Assembly (NCBI GenBank): GCA_002712125.1 | Contig: PASL01000020.1 | Coordinates: 40,138-60,619, forward strand | Reading direction: 5' to 3' | DNA from: Chloroflexota bacterium | GTDB lineage: Bacteria > Chloroflexota > Dehalococcoidia > Lucifugimonadales > Lucifugimonadaceae | Length of the DNA stretch: 20,482 nucleotides | Part shown: positions 7,443 through 15,473 of the stretch, in pieces | Layout: each line of letters begins with the position of its first letter | Position numbering within the stretch: the stretch's first letter is position 1 | Notes under the pieces: model-generated | The model's input: only the letters and a program-made list of their open reading frames with translations | What the model was told of the DNA's origin: nothing | Database searches by the model: none | Position numbers and translations under genes: made by a program

Positions 7443-9200
7443 TTAACTTCTTTCATTACTAAAAAACTTTTCTAAACTTATTAGAAAAGTTATAAAAGAT
7501 CCAGCATTATTATTAGGATTATCAATAAATAATTTTATATCTCTAGATAAAATATCCATATCGAACAAGTCTAAAGATGATAAAAATTGTGAATTTACTA
7601 AATCTAAAGCTGCATTTCTTAAACCTTTATGATGCAAGTACATCCTATTTCTATCTGGCCAAGTCCTCTCCTCAGCATGTGGTTCTATATCTGAAATATA
7701 CTTATAGTTAACATTTCTTAAGACATATCTTTTTAATCTTGTAATATCTTTATATAATGGGCTCATACTTGGCTTAAAATTATTATTCGCAACAGGAATT
7801 TTAGCTAGCATAGGATTGATTTTTGAAAGAATTTTTTTTGCAATTCTACCATCTAAGCGATGTTTATTGTTCATTGAAAGATAGAAGTCAAAAATATCAT
7901 TGTCAAAAGTAATAGTTCTTTGTTCTGCTATAGTGCCAATAGCCAATAGATTTGTATAAGGATAATGTCTACAAAGTGCATGAATAAGCATATATTCCCA
8001 ATAATCATCTGCAATCTCACAAAAATTATCTGCTAGTGAGGAAACCTCCTCAACAGAACTAATGAGAGAGTCATACATATCAGACCTTGCTGGTTTAGAA
8101 ATATAGTCAAGTAAGTTAATACCTTTTAATCTATGGGAAATTTTATCTAAATATTGAGTACTAAATTTCCCATTTATTTCAGATAATTTCTTAAATGAAG
8201 TTTTCTTACCTAAAAATTTTATATTACTACTCAATAAGTACATGCCTTGAAACATGTAATCCATCCCATGACCATGAAAAAAAACATCTGGTGGTTTAGA
8301 AATTTTATTACTTAATCCATAAAAAATTGAATGATCAAATGCATACATTCCTCCACTTAGTTGAGTAACATCGCTTAAATAATCAGAATAAGGATCATCT
8401 TTTAATTTAATAAATGAATGTTTGGAATTGTTTATTTTAGCTATTTTTTCTGCAACTTTAACTTCATTATTATAAGTAACTCCAATTGTGTAGCTATCTA
8501 TTTCAGATTTAAAAAGAGACAATATTATTCTTGAGTCAATTCCACCACTTAAAAAAATCCCAACATTTTTTTTAGAGTCTGTTGTTTTTTTTGTTATAGA
8601 TTGTGACAACAAATCCTTGAGTATATCTACTGAATCATTAATAGATAAATTAGATTTCTTAAAAGAAGGATTCCAATATGAAAAAGTACTCACATTATCA
8701 TTACAAAAATTCAAGTGCCTTGCAGCCATAAGGCATTTAGAATAACTGTCGTAAGTTTTCTCTCCAATTAATCTTTGCAACCATAAAAACTCAAAAACTG
8801 TTTCTTTATTAATCTTAAGAACTTTATTTTTTTCCAGAAAATTTTTAATATCTTTATAAAATACTGAACCAATAAATGTATTTCGATATTTAAGATAAAA
8901 AAATGGTACTGAAGTAAATCTATCATTATAAATATTAATTGATTTATTATTTTTATCATGGTGAATAATTAAAAATTCACCATCAATATTTTTTACGTCC
9001 GCATAATTAATTTTATTAATTATTTTTTCCCATATGATTTGACAATTTATTCTTTTATTGATTATTGGATTACCAACTATATAAAGTAGATGTTGACGAT
9101 TTTCAAATTTATTCAAAGTAACATTAAAGTTAGAAAATTCAAAATTCAAATTATTTTGACTAGAATCAAATATAAAAAATAACTTGGGTAATTTTTTCAT
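7443..9200 (-). CDS. Asparagine-synthetase-like protein lacking the glutaminase cysteine
   Basis: A 585-residue relative of AsnB. The C-terminal PP-loop is present: FLSGGIDSR at 216-224. The N-terminal glutaminase-like domain can still be traced by DGEFLIIHHD (73-82) and YNDRFTSVPFFY (91-102), which correspond to the GxF...D and RDRFGxKPLYY motifs. The protein starts MKKLPKL rather than Met-Cys-Gly, and RGPD and NGEIYN are absent. The GGDE-type motif is replaced by HGHGMDYMFQG (309-319). It therefore probably cannot hydrolyse glutamine itself. It may use ammonia from the neighbouring AsnB, act as a different amide- or ester-forming ligase (as in beta-lactam synthetase, which also lost the cysteine), or be regulatory. 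GGGAG precedes the ATG. It sits between the MBOAT gene and asnB. Confidence 0.82.
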   Translation of the reverse strand: MKKLPKLFFIFDSSQNNLNFEFSNFNVTLNKFENRQHLLYIVGNPIINKRINCQIIWEKIINKINYADVKNIDGEFLIIHHDKNNKSINIYNDRFTSVPFFYLKYRNTFIGSVFYKDIKNFLEKNKVLKINKETVFEFLWLQRLIGEKTYDSYSKCLMAARHLNFCNDNVSTFSYWNPSFKKSNLSINDSVDILKDLLSQSITKKTTDSKKNVGIFLSGGIDSRIILSLFKSEIDSYTIGVTYNNEVKVAEKIAKINNSKHSFIKLKDDPYSDYLSDVTQLSGGMYAFDHSIFYGLSNKISKPPDVFFHGHGMDYMFQGMYLLSSNIKFLGKKTSFKKLSEINGKFSTQYLDKISHRLKGINLLDYISKPARSDMYDSLISSVEEVSSLADNFCEIADDYWEYMLIHALCRHYPYTNLLAIGTIAEQRTITFDNDIFDFYLSMNNKHRLDGRIAKKILSKINPMLAKIPVANNNFKPSMSPLYKDITRLKRYVLRNVNYKYISDIEPHAEERTWPDRNRMYLHHKGLRNAALDLVNSQFLSSLDLFDMDILSRDIKLFIDNPNNNAGSFITFLISLEKFFSNERS

Positions 9201-9219
9201 TCATCTCCCTTTATGAAAC

Positions 9220-10614
9220 TTAAAACTTAAAATAAATAAAGTCACTTGTAGAATTAGATCTGAGTATTAGTATACCTAAATATAGAAACATTACTATAAT
9301 TGACTTTATGTACAAATTATCAAAAAAACCAAGTCTATGTAGATTATTTTTTTTAGTTATAATTACTTGGTAGGCTCCAAATATATAAAGTGGCAAAGAA
9401 AAAATTAAAACCTGCATAAACAAATATATAAAGTTTTTGAAGTCTATACTTATGCCTGAAAAACTTGACAACAAACTTAAATAAAAATTTTCAGATCTAA
9501 AAATAAACCAACCTATATGAATAAAGCAAAATGTCAGCATGATGCCTAGGGCATTAATTCTAAAATTTGTTTTACTTAAATATATTCTAGTTAGGATTAT
9601 TATTATTCCATTATATAAACCCCAAAAAACAAAATTCCAAGCAGCACCATGCCACAGACCTGTTAATATAAATGTAATTAGAATATTTAAATAAGTCTTA
9701 GCATTAGACCTTTTAGACCCGCCCAATGGTATATATACGTAATCTCTGAACCAAATTGAAAGAGTAATATGCCATCTCCTCCAAAATTCAATCATAGATC
9801 TTGAAAAATAAGGGTTGTTAAAATTATTAGAAAGATTTATACCAAATAGTTTAGCGCTTCCTCTTGCAATATCAGTATATCCAGAAAAATCAGCAAAAAT
9901 TTGGACTCCAAAAGCTAAAGAAGCTAAAACTAAAAGAGAAAAATGAGGGTCTTGCAGAAGAAATATCTTATCAGAAATTATAGCTACATTATCAGCAATT
10001 ACTAACTTCTTAAAAAATCCCCAAATAATTAAAAAAATTCCATCATTGAAATTTTTTATTTTAAAATGTTTTTGTTTCTCTATTTGGGTTAAAAGTGAAT
10101 TTGCTCTTTCGATTGGTCCCGCGATTAATTGCGGGAAAAAACCTATAAATAACGATACATCGATTATACTTTTTCTAGCTTTTGTTTTACCTTTATAAAC
10201 ATCAAAAACATAACTTATTGTCTGAAAAGTATAAAAAGAAATTCCTACTGGTAAAAATATCTGTAGAGTCATTTTTGAGTCTAAAAATCCAAAATAAGCT
10301 AATAAATCGGTAAAATTTTCGATGAAGAAACCAAAATATTTAAAGGCACCTAAAACAAACAAACCTGAAAAAATTGAAAAAGCAAAAAATAACTTCCTGT
10401 TTTTTTGACTTTTAGTATTTTGTATTTTTAATGCTGAAAAATAATTAACTAATGTATAACTTAATAAAAGAAAAACAAGCCATGGTGTTATATATCCATA
10501 AAAAATATAACTAGCAATCAATAGAATTATATTTTGTATTTTTCTTGATAAAAACCAAAAGATTACTAGCACAAAAATTAAGAGTGAAATATATTCATAA
10601 CTTTGAAAAATCAA
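9220..10614 (-). CDS. MBOAT-family membrane O-acyltransferase (AlgI/DltB type)
   Basis: Polytopic membrane protein that moves acyl groups, usually acetyl, across or at the membrane onto an extracellular polysaccharide. The 464-residue length is typical. The N-terminus IFQSYEYI matches the conserved start of AlgI-like proteins. PQLIAGPI (161-168), DFSGYTDIARGSAKLFG (242-258) and FWRRWHITLSIWFRDYVY (277-294) are diagnostic. The catalytic histidine is expected in GLWHGAAW (319-326), with H322. The C-terminus ends in FIYFKF, as in relatives, so it is complete. The start codon is TTG within a TTGA overlap with the stop of the SGNH-like gene, preceded by GGTGG; the conserved first residues support this start. 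The adjacent SGNH-like gene is its likely partner. Confidence 0.95.
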   Translation of the reverse strand: MIFQSYEYISLLIFVLVIFWFLSRKIQNIILLIASYIFYGYITPWLVFLLLSYTLVNYFSALKIQNTKSQKNRKLFFAFSIFSGLFVLGAFKYFGFFIENFTDLLAYFGFLDSKMTLQIFLPVGISFYTFQTISYVFDVYKGKTKARKSIIDVSLFIGFFPQLIAGPIERANSLLTQIEKQKHFKIKNFNDGIFLIIWGFFKKLVIADNVAIISDKIFLLQDPHFSLLVLASLAFGVQIFADFSGYTDIARGSAKLFGINLSNNFNNPYFSRSMIEFWRRWHITLSIWFRDYVYIPLGGSKRSNAKTYLNILITFILTGLWHGAAWNFVFWGLYNGIIIILTRIYLSKTNFRINALGIMLTFCFIHIGWFIFRSENFYLSLLSSFSGISIDFKNFIYLFMQVLIFSLPLYIFGAYQVIITKKNNLHRLGFFDNLYIKSIIVMFLYLGILILRSNSTSDFIYFKF

Positions 10615-11642
10615 TTTTCACCACCAAAATAAATCATATTTTCTCTATAAAAATATTCAGTAAAATCTTTAATATATTCAGGATTAATATGATCACCATC
10701 AAGATAATAATCAAGACTAAAGCCTTTTCCCTCTAGATCAATAAAATTTACTTCTTTAGATATTAAAAATTTGTTTAATTTATCAATATAGTCATTAAGA
10801 ATAACATCCGAAATTTTCGAATTAATGCTATTTGGTCTTTTTTGAACTCTTACAAAAGTTAATTCAATGTCATGTTCATCACTAATATCTACCATTAAAT
10901 TTAAAAAAGAACTTGTTTTTTTAAATTCCGAGGGAATATCACTGAAATCAAAAATTTCTGTTGATCTAAAATTTTTTCTAGAAAATAAATCATTAGTAGA
11001 GTTTTGAATATTTTTATATTCTCTTAGTACAGGTATGTAATTTGAATCATCTAAACCTAGTGTGACTCTGAGAAAAGTAAATGGAATAATTTTTGGAATG
11101 TAAGGACTAACTGACAAACGATTAATTAAATCCCTTGCTTTATTATTTTTTGCTTGTATTGGATAAATCTCATCAAATAATCTAGATAATTTATCCCCAA
11201 TTCCACTATTAGAATTTATTATCATATCAAATTTTACTTCTTCTGTTCGAGATAATAAATCTAGTTTTTGAGAATACTCTCCCTGAGTTCTATACAAAGG
11301 TTTAGTAAGCTCATAATCTCTAAAAAATATATAAACATTATCTGGATTGATACCAGCTTCAGCCACGAAATTTTTCAAATATAAATACCAAGAAGAAGAC
11401 ATCCCTCCAGGCATAGTAAGTAAAAGTACATCTTTATTATCTCCTAATAGTTTTTCTAGATAAATTTCATCTATTCTTGTTTCTAGCATAGAGTTACCTA
11501 TAAAAACATAATCAGGGGCAGATGAAGATATTTCATTATATAATTTTTGATTAAAATTATTTTTTTCACTTTGAAAAAATAACAACGTAGGTATAAAAAA
11601 AATAATAACTAAAGGTATAATAAATTTTCGGAAATTATTCAG
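10611..11642 (-). CDS. SGNH-hydrolase-like, membrane-anchored partner of the MBOAT acyltransferase
   Basis: Probable extracytoplasmic acyl-transfer partner of the MBOAT protein, comparable in role to AlgJ/AlgX or DltD. I place the start at CTG (11640-11642), giving 343 residues. GAGGTGA (11646-11652) lies just upstream at good spacing, and the added 19 residues include a basic stretch and a hydrophobic segment (FIIPLVIIFFIPTLLFF) that would anchor the protein. A TTG at 11585 would give 324 residues with no ribosome site and would cut through the anchor. The block I motif is FIGNSM (serine 51 with the CTG start), and block V is DGDH near the end (D315, H318), followed by INPEY. The stop overlaps the MBOAT start. 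Overall similarity to named families is weak, so the SGNH call rests on these two motifs, the anchor and the gene pair. Confidence 0.75.
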   Translation of the reverse strand: MNNFRKFIIPLVIIFFIPTLLFFQSEKNNFNQKLYNEISSSAPDYVFIGNSMLETRIDEIYLEKLLGDNKDVLLLTMPGGMSSSWYLYLKNFVAEAGINPDNVYIFFRDYELTKPLYRTQGEYSQKLDLLSRTEEVKFDMIINSNSGIGDKLSRLFDEIYPIQAKNNKARDLINRLSVSPYIPKIIPFTFLRVTLGLDDSNYIPVLREYKNIQNSTNDLFSRKNFRSTEIFDFSDIPSEFKKTSSFLNLMVDISDEHDIELTFVRVQKRPNSINSKISDVILNDYIDKLNKFLISKEVNFIDLEGKGFSLDYYLDGDHINPEYIKDFTEYFYRENMIYFGGEN

Positions 11643-11645
11643 GAT

Positions 11646-11652
11646 TCACCTC
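11646..11652 (-). promoter_or_regulatory. Strong ribosome-binding site deciding a CTG start
   Basis: The minus strand reads GAGGTGA, fully complementary to the usual 16S 3' end. It lies three bases before CTG (six bases counted from GAGG). The GTG inside it opens only a four-codon frame (GTG AAT CCT GAA TAA), so it is not the start of the SGNH-like gene. TGA at 11646-11648 closes the long frame upstream. That leaves CTG, or less likely the ATC before it, as the initiation codon. Confidence 0.6.
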
Positions 11653-11667
11653 TACTAGATATCTTTT

Positions 11668-12978
11668 TTACATAGACCAATAATTAATTCCATGTTTTTG
11701 AAAAATGGAATTATCAAGTGCTCCCGTTATATCAAAAACATAACCATTTTTTTCAATTTTTCCTAAAAAATCAGAGAAGTTAGTAATATATTTTTTATGA
11801 GGTACAGCTAATACTATTGCTGAAAATTTTATATTACTATGATTAAAATCATCTATATATGTTGCATCATCTATATAAGGATAATTATTCTTAATATCAT
11901 TAATGAATATGTTGTAATTTGAACTAACTAAAAGATTACATAGTTCAATTGATTTACTATTTCTTAAATCAGCAACATCTGGCTTAAAAGTTTGCCCTAA
12001 AACCAAAATATTCTTTGATTTATTTTTTTCTATATGAAATAAAGTTTTAGTGATTTTCTCAAATAAAAATTTTGGGATAGATTCATTTACTGCACGACCA
12101 GATAATATAGTCTTAGGCGTAAATCCAAGTTCTTGGGCTTTATAGGTTAGGTAATAAGGATCAACTGGAACACAATGTCCTCCAACGAGGCCTGGAGTAT
12201 ATTTATTAAAGTTCCATTTAGTTGATGCTGCCTTAAATACTTCTGAAGAAGGAATGCTCATTTTATCAAAAATCATACATAGTTCGTTGAATAGAGCAAT
12301 GTTTAAATCTCTTTGGATATTTTCTATGACTTTTGAAGATTCAGCAATCCTTATACTTTTTGCCTTATGCACTCCTTTCTTTGCAACATGACTATACAAA
12401 CTACTAATTATTTCAAGAGTTTGATTATTTTGACCAGATACAACTTTAATAATATTACTTATATTATGTTCTTTATCACCAAAATTTGTTCTTTCTGGCG
12501 AGTAACCTAGGTAAAAATCCTTACCAGACCTTAATCCTGATTCTTTCTCAATTATTCGAGCGCAATAATCTTCAGTACATCCAGGGTATGTTGTTGATTC
12601 AAATATAATTATAGGTTTAATATCTTTATTTTTTCTTAGAGAAATTTTTTCTCCAATTAACTTACTAGCACTCATTAACAAAGATAGATCTGGCTGGTAA
12701 TCATCTGTTATAGGTGTGGGAACTGTAACGATAATTATATTAGAATCCGTAATACATTCTGGATTAGCTGTGATTTTTAAATTAGAAGATAATATATCCT
12801 CTTGATCAATCTCTTCATTTTTATCAAAACCTTCTGACAATTGCTTAATTCTTAATGCATCAGAATCATAGCCATATGTAGATATATTATTTTTAGCAAA
12901 TTCCAAAGCAAGAGGTAGACCAACATAACCTAAACCTAAAACTACTATGTCTTTATTAATGTATTCTTGATGCAACAT
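11668..12978 (-). CDS. UDP-N-acetylhexosamine 6-dehydrogenase (TviB/WbpO-type)
   Basis: Cytoplasmic NAD-dependent enzyme that oxidises C6 of a UDP-HexNAc to the uronic acid. The 436-residue protein has GLGYVG (15-20), TVPTPI (85-90) and ESTTYPGCTEDYC (127-139), the last being characteristic of the TviB/WbpA/WbpO branch. GYSPERTNFGD (158-168), KVIENIQRDLNIA (216-228) and TPGLVGGHCVPVDPYYL (261-277) follow, with catalytic cysteine C269. It differs clearly from the other dehydrogenase just upstream in the operon, with three bases between them. WecC, which oxidises UDP-ManNAc, is less likely because no WecB-type 2-epimerase is near. The exact sugar (GlcNAc or GalNAc) is not determinable. The product is a plausible substrate for the AsnB-like proteins downstream. 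Confidence 0.9.
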   Translation of the reverse strand: MLHQEYINKDIVVLGLGYVGLPLALEFAKNNISTYGYDSDALRIKQLSEGFDKNEEIDQEDILSSNLKITANPECITDSNIIIVTVPTPITDDYQPDLSLLMSASKLIGEKISLRKNKDIKPIIIFESTTYPGCTEDYCARIIEKESGLRSGKDFYLGYSPERTNFGDKEHNISNIIKVVSGQNNQTLEIISSLYSHVAKKGVHKAKSIRIAESSKVIENIQRDLNIALFNELCMIFDKMSIPSSEVFKAASTKWNFNKYTPGLVGGHCVPVDPYYLTYKAQELGFTPKTILSGRAVNESIPKFLFEKITKTLFHIEKNKSKNILVLGQTFKPDVADLRNSKSIELCNLLVSSNYNIFINDIKNNYPYIDDATYIDDFNHSNIKFSAIVLAVPHKKYITNFSDFLGKIEKNGYVFDITGALDNSIFQKHGINYWSM

Positions 12979-12981
12979 AAA

Positions 12982-14337
12982 CTATTTTGTTCCTAATACA
13001 TCATACTTAATAGAATGTTTTTCTAATTCACTAATATTCACTATTCCTCTGGTATCAATTACGTAAGTTTTTGGAGAGATATTTGACCAGTTTATCTCAG
13101 AGTAAATTTTTTCTGAATTTAGGATTATTACAATTTCCGCTTGATTTAAAACATCGTTCAAATTTTCGGAAACGATTAATTTATCTTCCATTAGAGCTGC
13201 TTCATTAGTTGCTAAAATATCATGACCAGTAACTATTGCCCCTTGTTCAATTAAGAATTTTGCTAATCGAATTGATAAGGAATGCCTAACATCATTAGTA
13301 CCTTCTTTGAAAGCTAACCCTAATATAGATATTCTATGCTTATAAAGACTACTTCCTAAAACAATATTTATTTTATTTATGACCTCCTGGAGTTGTAAAT
13401 CATTTCTTCGCAGAACTCCATTTAACATTACAGAATCAAAATAATTTTCTTCAGATAAAGTTATCAACGCTCTCAAGTCTTTGTCCAAACATGGGCCACC
13501 AAATCCTATACCTGGCTTCAAATAATCTGAGCCTATCCTTGGATCTAAGCCAATACCATAAATTATGTCTGATATATTTCCTCCAACTTTTTCAGATATC
13601 CCAGCTATTTCATTTATAAATGAGATTCGGGTAGCCAAAAATGCATTTGATGCATACTTTACCATCTGAGCTGATACTGGATCCGTTAATAAAATTTCAA
13701 TAATTTGATTCTTGTTACTAAACGGATTACGAACTTTAAATTCTCTATCAAGAAGAGGTTTATATATTTCCCTTAAAACACTTCCAGAAAATTCTGAATT
13801 GCATCCTATAATTATTCTACTAGGGTTATAAAAATCAATTAGACCGCTTCCTTCTCTAAGAAACTCAGGATTGGAAACAACGTCAAAATCTTCTCCAATT
13901 GATAATTTCTCGGATAATATATCTTGAATTACCTCAATAGCTCCAACTGGAACTGTACTTTTTACCACTACAATAGTGTAATGATCAATGAGATCTCTTA
14001 ATTTTTCAGCAACTGAAATTATCTGAGACATATCTGCCCTTCCATCTGATAAAGAAGGGGTACCCACTGCAACAAAAACTACATCAGAGTGACGTATAGT
14101 TTCTTCTATATTATCAGTAAAATTAATAAACTTTTGAAAAATTAAATCTGATAGTATATTTTCTAAACCTTCCTCATATACTTCTGATTTTCCCTTTTTA
14201 AGTAAATTAATTCTATTTAAGTTTAAGTCTTGAGATAAAACATTGTGTCCAAGTGAAGCTAATCCAACTGAAGTTACCAAGCCTACATATCCAGCACCGC
14301 CAATGACTCCAATTTTATATGAATTATGTTTTTTCAT
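12982..14337 (-). CDS. ugd: UDP-glucose 6-dehydrogenase
   Basis: Cytoplasmic NAD-dependent enzyme converting UDP-glucose to UDP-glucuronic acid. The 451-residue protein has the Rossmann motif GVIGGAGYVGL (10-20), VAVGTP (89-94), KSTVPVG (126-132) and SNPEFLREGSG (155-165). The substrate lysine/asparagine region is MVKYASNAFLA (225-235), and the catalytic loop is GFGGPCLDKD (278-287) with C283. The usual loop is GFGGSCFPKD, so this copy carries P, L and D at three otherwise common positions while keeping the cysteine, lysine and last aspartate. An AAAGGA site precedes the ATG. It follows the epimerase by 12 bases, and the pair would give UDP-GlcA and then UDP-GalA. Confidence 0.93.
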   Translation of the reverse strand: MKKHNSYKIGVIGGAGYVGLVTSVGLASLGHNVLSQDLNLNRINLLKKGKSEVYEEGLENILSDLIFQKFINFTDNIEETIRHSDVVFVAVGTPSLSDGRADMSQIISVAEKLRDLIDHYTIVVVKSTVPVGAIEVIQDILSEKLSIGEDFDVVSNPEFLREGSGLIDFYNPSRIIIGCNSEFSGSVLREIYKPLLDREFKVRNPFSNKNQIIEILLTDPVSAQMVKYASNAFLATRISFINEIAGISEKVGGNISDIIYGIGLDPRIGSDYLKPGIGFGGPCLDKDLRALITLSEENYFDSVMLNGVLRRNDLQLQEVINKINIVLGSSLYKHRISILGLAFKEGTNDVRHSLSIRLAKFLIEQGAIVTGHDILATNEAALMEDKLIVSENLNDVLNQAEIVIILNSEKIYSEINWSNISPKTYVIDTRGIVNISELEKHSIKYDVLGTK

Positions 14338-14349
14338 GAATAATTTCCT

Positions 14350-15324
14350 TTAAAAATATAAATTTATCTTACTAGCAATTTTTTCATTATCCAGATACCA
14401 ATTTATTACAGATTCTATACCGTCATCAATACTGATTTCTGGTTTCCAGTCTAGCAATTCTTTAGCTTTTTCAATATTTGCCCACGTTTTTTTTATATCT
14501 GTTGGATGGAAAGGATGATTTTTTATCCTTGCTTTTTTGTTTAAAACCTTTTCTATTATTGATATGACTGAGTTTATTTTTACGGGTCGATCAGAGCCCA
14601 AATTAATCGTTTTAAAACCATTATTTATTTTCAAAGATTTAATTATTGCTCTAGAAATATCGCTTACATGAGTAAAATCTCTGCTTTGATTTCCGTCACC
14701 ATTAAGTTGTATTTCTTCATTTTCTATAATCCATTTCACGAATCGAAACATACTCATATCTGGCCTTCCCGCTGGACCATAAACAGTAAAAAACCGAAGA
14801 ACTACAATATCAATATTGAATAGGTGATTATAAACTCTACACATATCTTCAGCAGATTTTTTTGATGAAGCATAAGGAGACAATGAAAAACCATCATAGT
14901 TATCTTCATCAAAAGGTAATTTACTATTCCCATAAATACTAGATGTGGATGCTAAAATATATTTATTTATGCCTAAATCTCTAGAAATTTCTAATAAGTT
15001 TAAGTTACCTATAAGATTGGTATCGTAGTAAGCTTTAGGATTATCAATCGACTGCCTTACCCCTGCTCTAGCTGCAAGATTAATTATTGCTTCAGGTTTA
15101 AATTCATGAATAATTTTTTTAGTTTTTTGAAAATCGCATATATCAGCTTTTATCCAAGAAATATCATTTTTATCTAGTATATTTTTTATCCTCCAATTTT
15201 TTATATTGGGATCATAACTATCGCTTATATTATCTAATCCTAAAATTTCATAATTATGATTTTTTAGCATTTGAGATAAACTAGATCCAATAAAACCAGC
15301 ACATCCAGTAATTAAAATTTTCAA
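14350..15324 (-). CDS. UDP-glucuronate 4-epimerase-like SDR
   Basis: Likely interconverts UDP-glucuronic and UDP-galacturonic acid in the cytoplasm. The 324-residue extended SDR has GCAGFIG (7-13), AARAGVRQSIDNP (84-96), ASTSSIYGNSKLPF (125-138), the catalytic Y151/K155 in SPYASSKKSAE, and FFTVYGPAGRPDMSMFRF. AGVR.S...P and TVYGP.GRPDM are hallmarks of the UDP-GlcA epimerase (CapI/LspL) branch. WbpP-like UDP-GlcNAc epimerases are an alternative. The start codon is TTG, fixed by the conserved KILITGCAG that follows and a GGTG site about six bases upstream. It opens the seven-gene minus-strand operon and directly precedes ugd, which makes its expected substrate. Confidence 0.88.
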   Translation of the reverse strand: MKILITGCAGFIGSSLSQMLKNHNYEILGLDNISDSYDPNIKNWRIKNILDKNDISWIKADICDFQKTKKIIHEFKPEAIINLAARAGVRQSIDNPKAYYDTNLIGNLNLLEISRDLGINKYILASTSSIYGNSKLPFDEDNYDGFSLSPYASSKKSAEDMCRVYNHLFNIDIVVLRFFTVYGPAGRPDMSMFRFVKWIIENEEIQLNGDGNQSRDFTHVSDISRAIIKSLKINNGFKTINLGSDRPVKINSVISIIEKVLNKKARIKNHPFHPTDIKKTWANIEKAKELLDWKPEISIDDGIESVINWYLDNEKIASKINLYF

Positions 15325-15371
15325 TTTTTCACCATTTATTTTCTTTATTATTAAATTCTAAATAAAAACCA

Positions 15372-15400
15372 TTAATAACGTATAACTAAAAAAATCCCAA
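15372..15400 (-). promoter_or_regulatory. Predicted promoter of the long minus-strand operon
   Basis: On the minus strand TTGGGA (15395-15400) and TATTAA (15372-15377) are 17 bases apart, with a leader of about 40 bases to the TTG start at 15324. The divergent gap 15325-15473 (149 bases, the largest in the window) also must serve the plus-strand dehydratase gene. For that direction I see only AT-rich -10-like words (TATATT at 15441-15446) without a clear -35. Nothing else was recognised in the gap. Confidence 0.3.
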
Positions 15401-15473
15401 GTTTATGATAATTAGTATATTTACGTAACAGTGTAAAATGTATATTACTTAAGTGAAATAAGAAAACTAAGTT

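Noticed and set aside
11646..11650. GTG as an alternative start for the SGNH-like gene
   Set aside because: It is in another frame and meets TAA after four codons; its bases are better explained as part of the ribosome site GAGGTGA.
11668..12978. WecC (UDP-ManNAc 6-dehydrogenase)
   Set aside because: No WecB-type 2-epimerase is present and the motifs fit TviB/WbpO at least as well.
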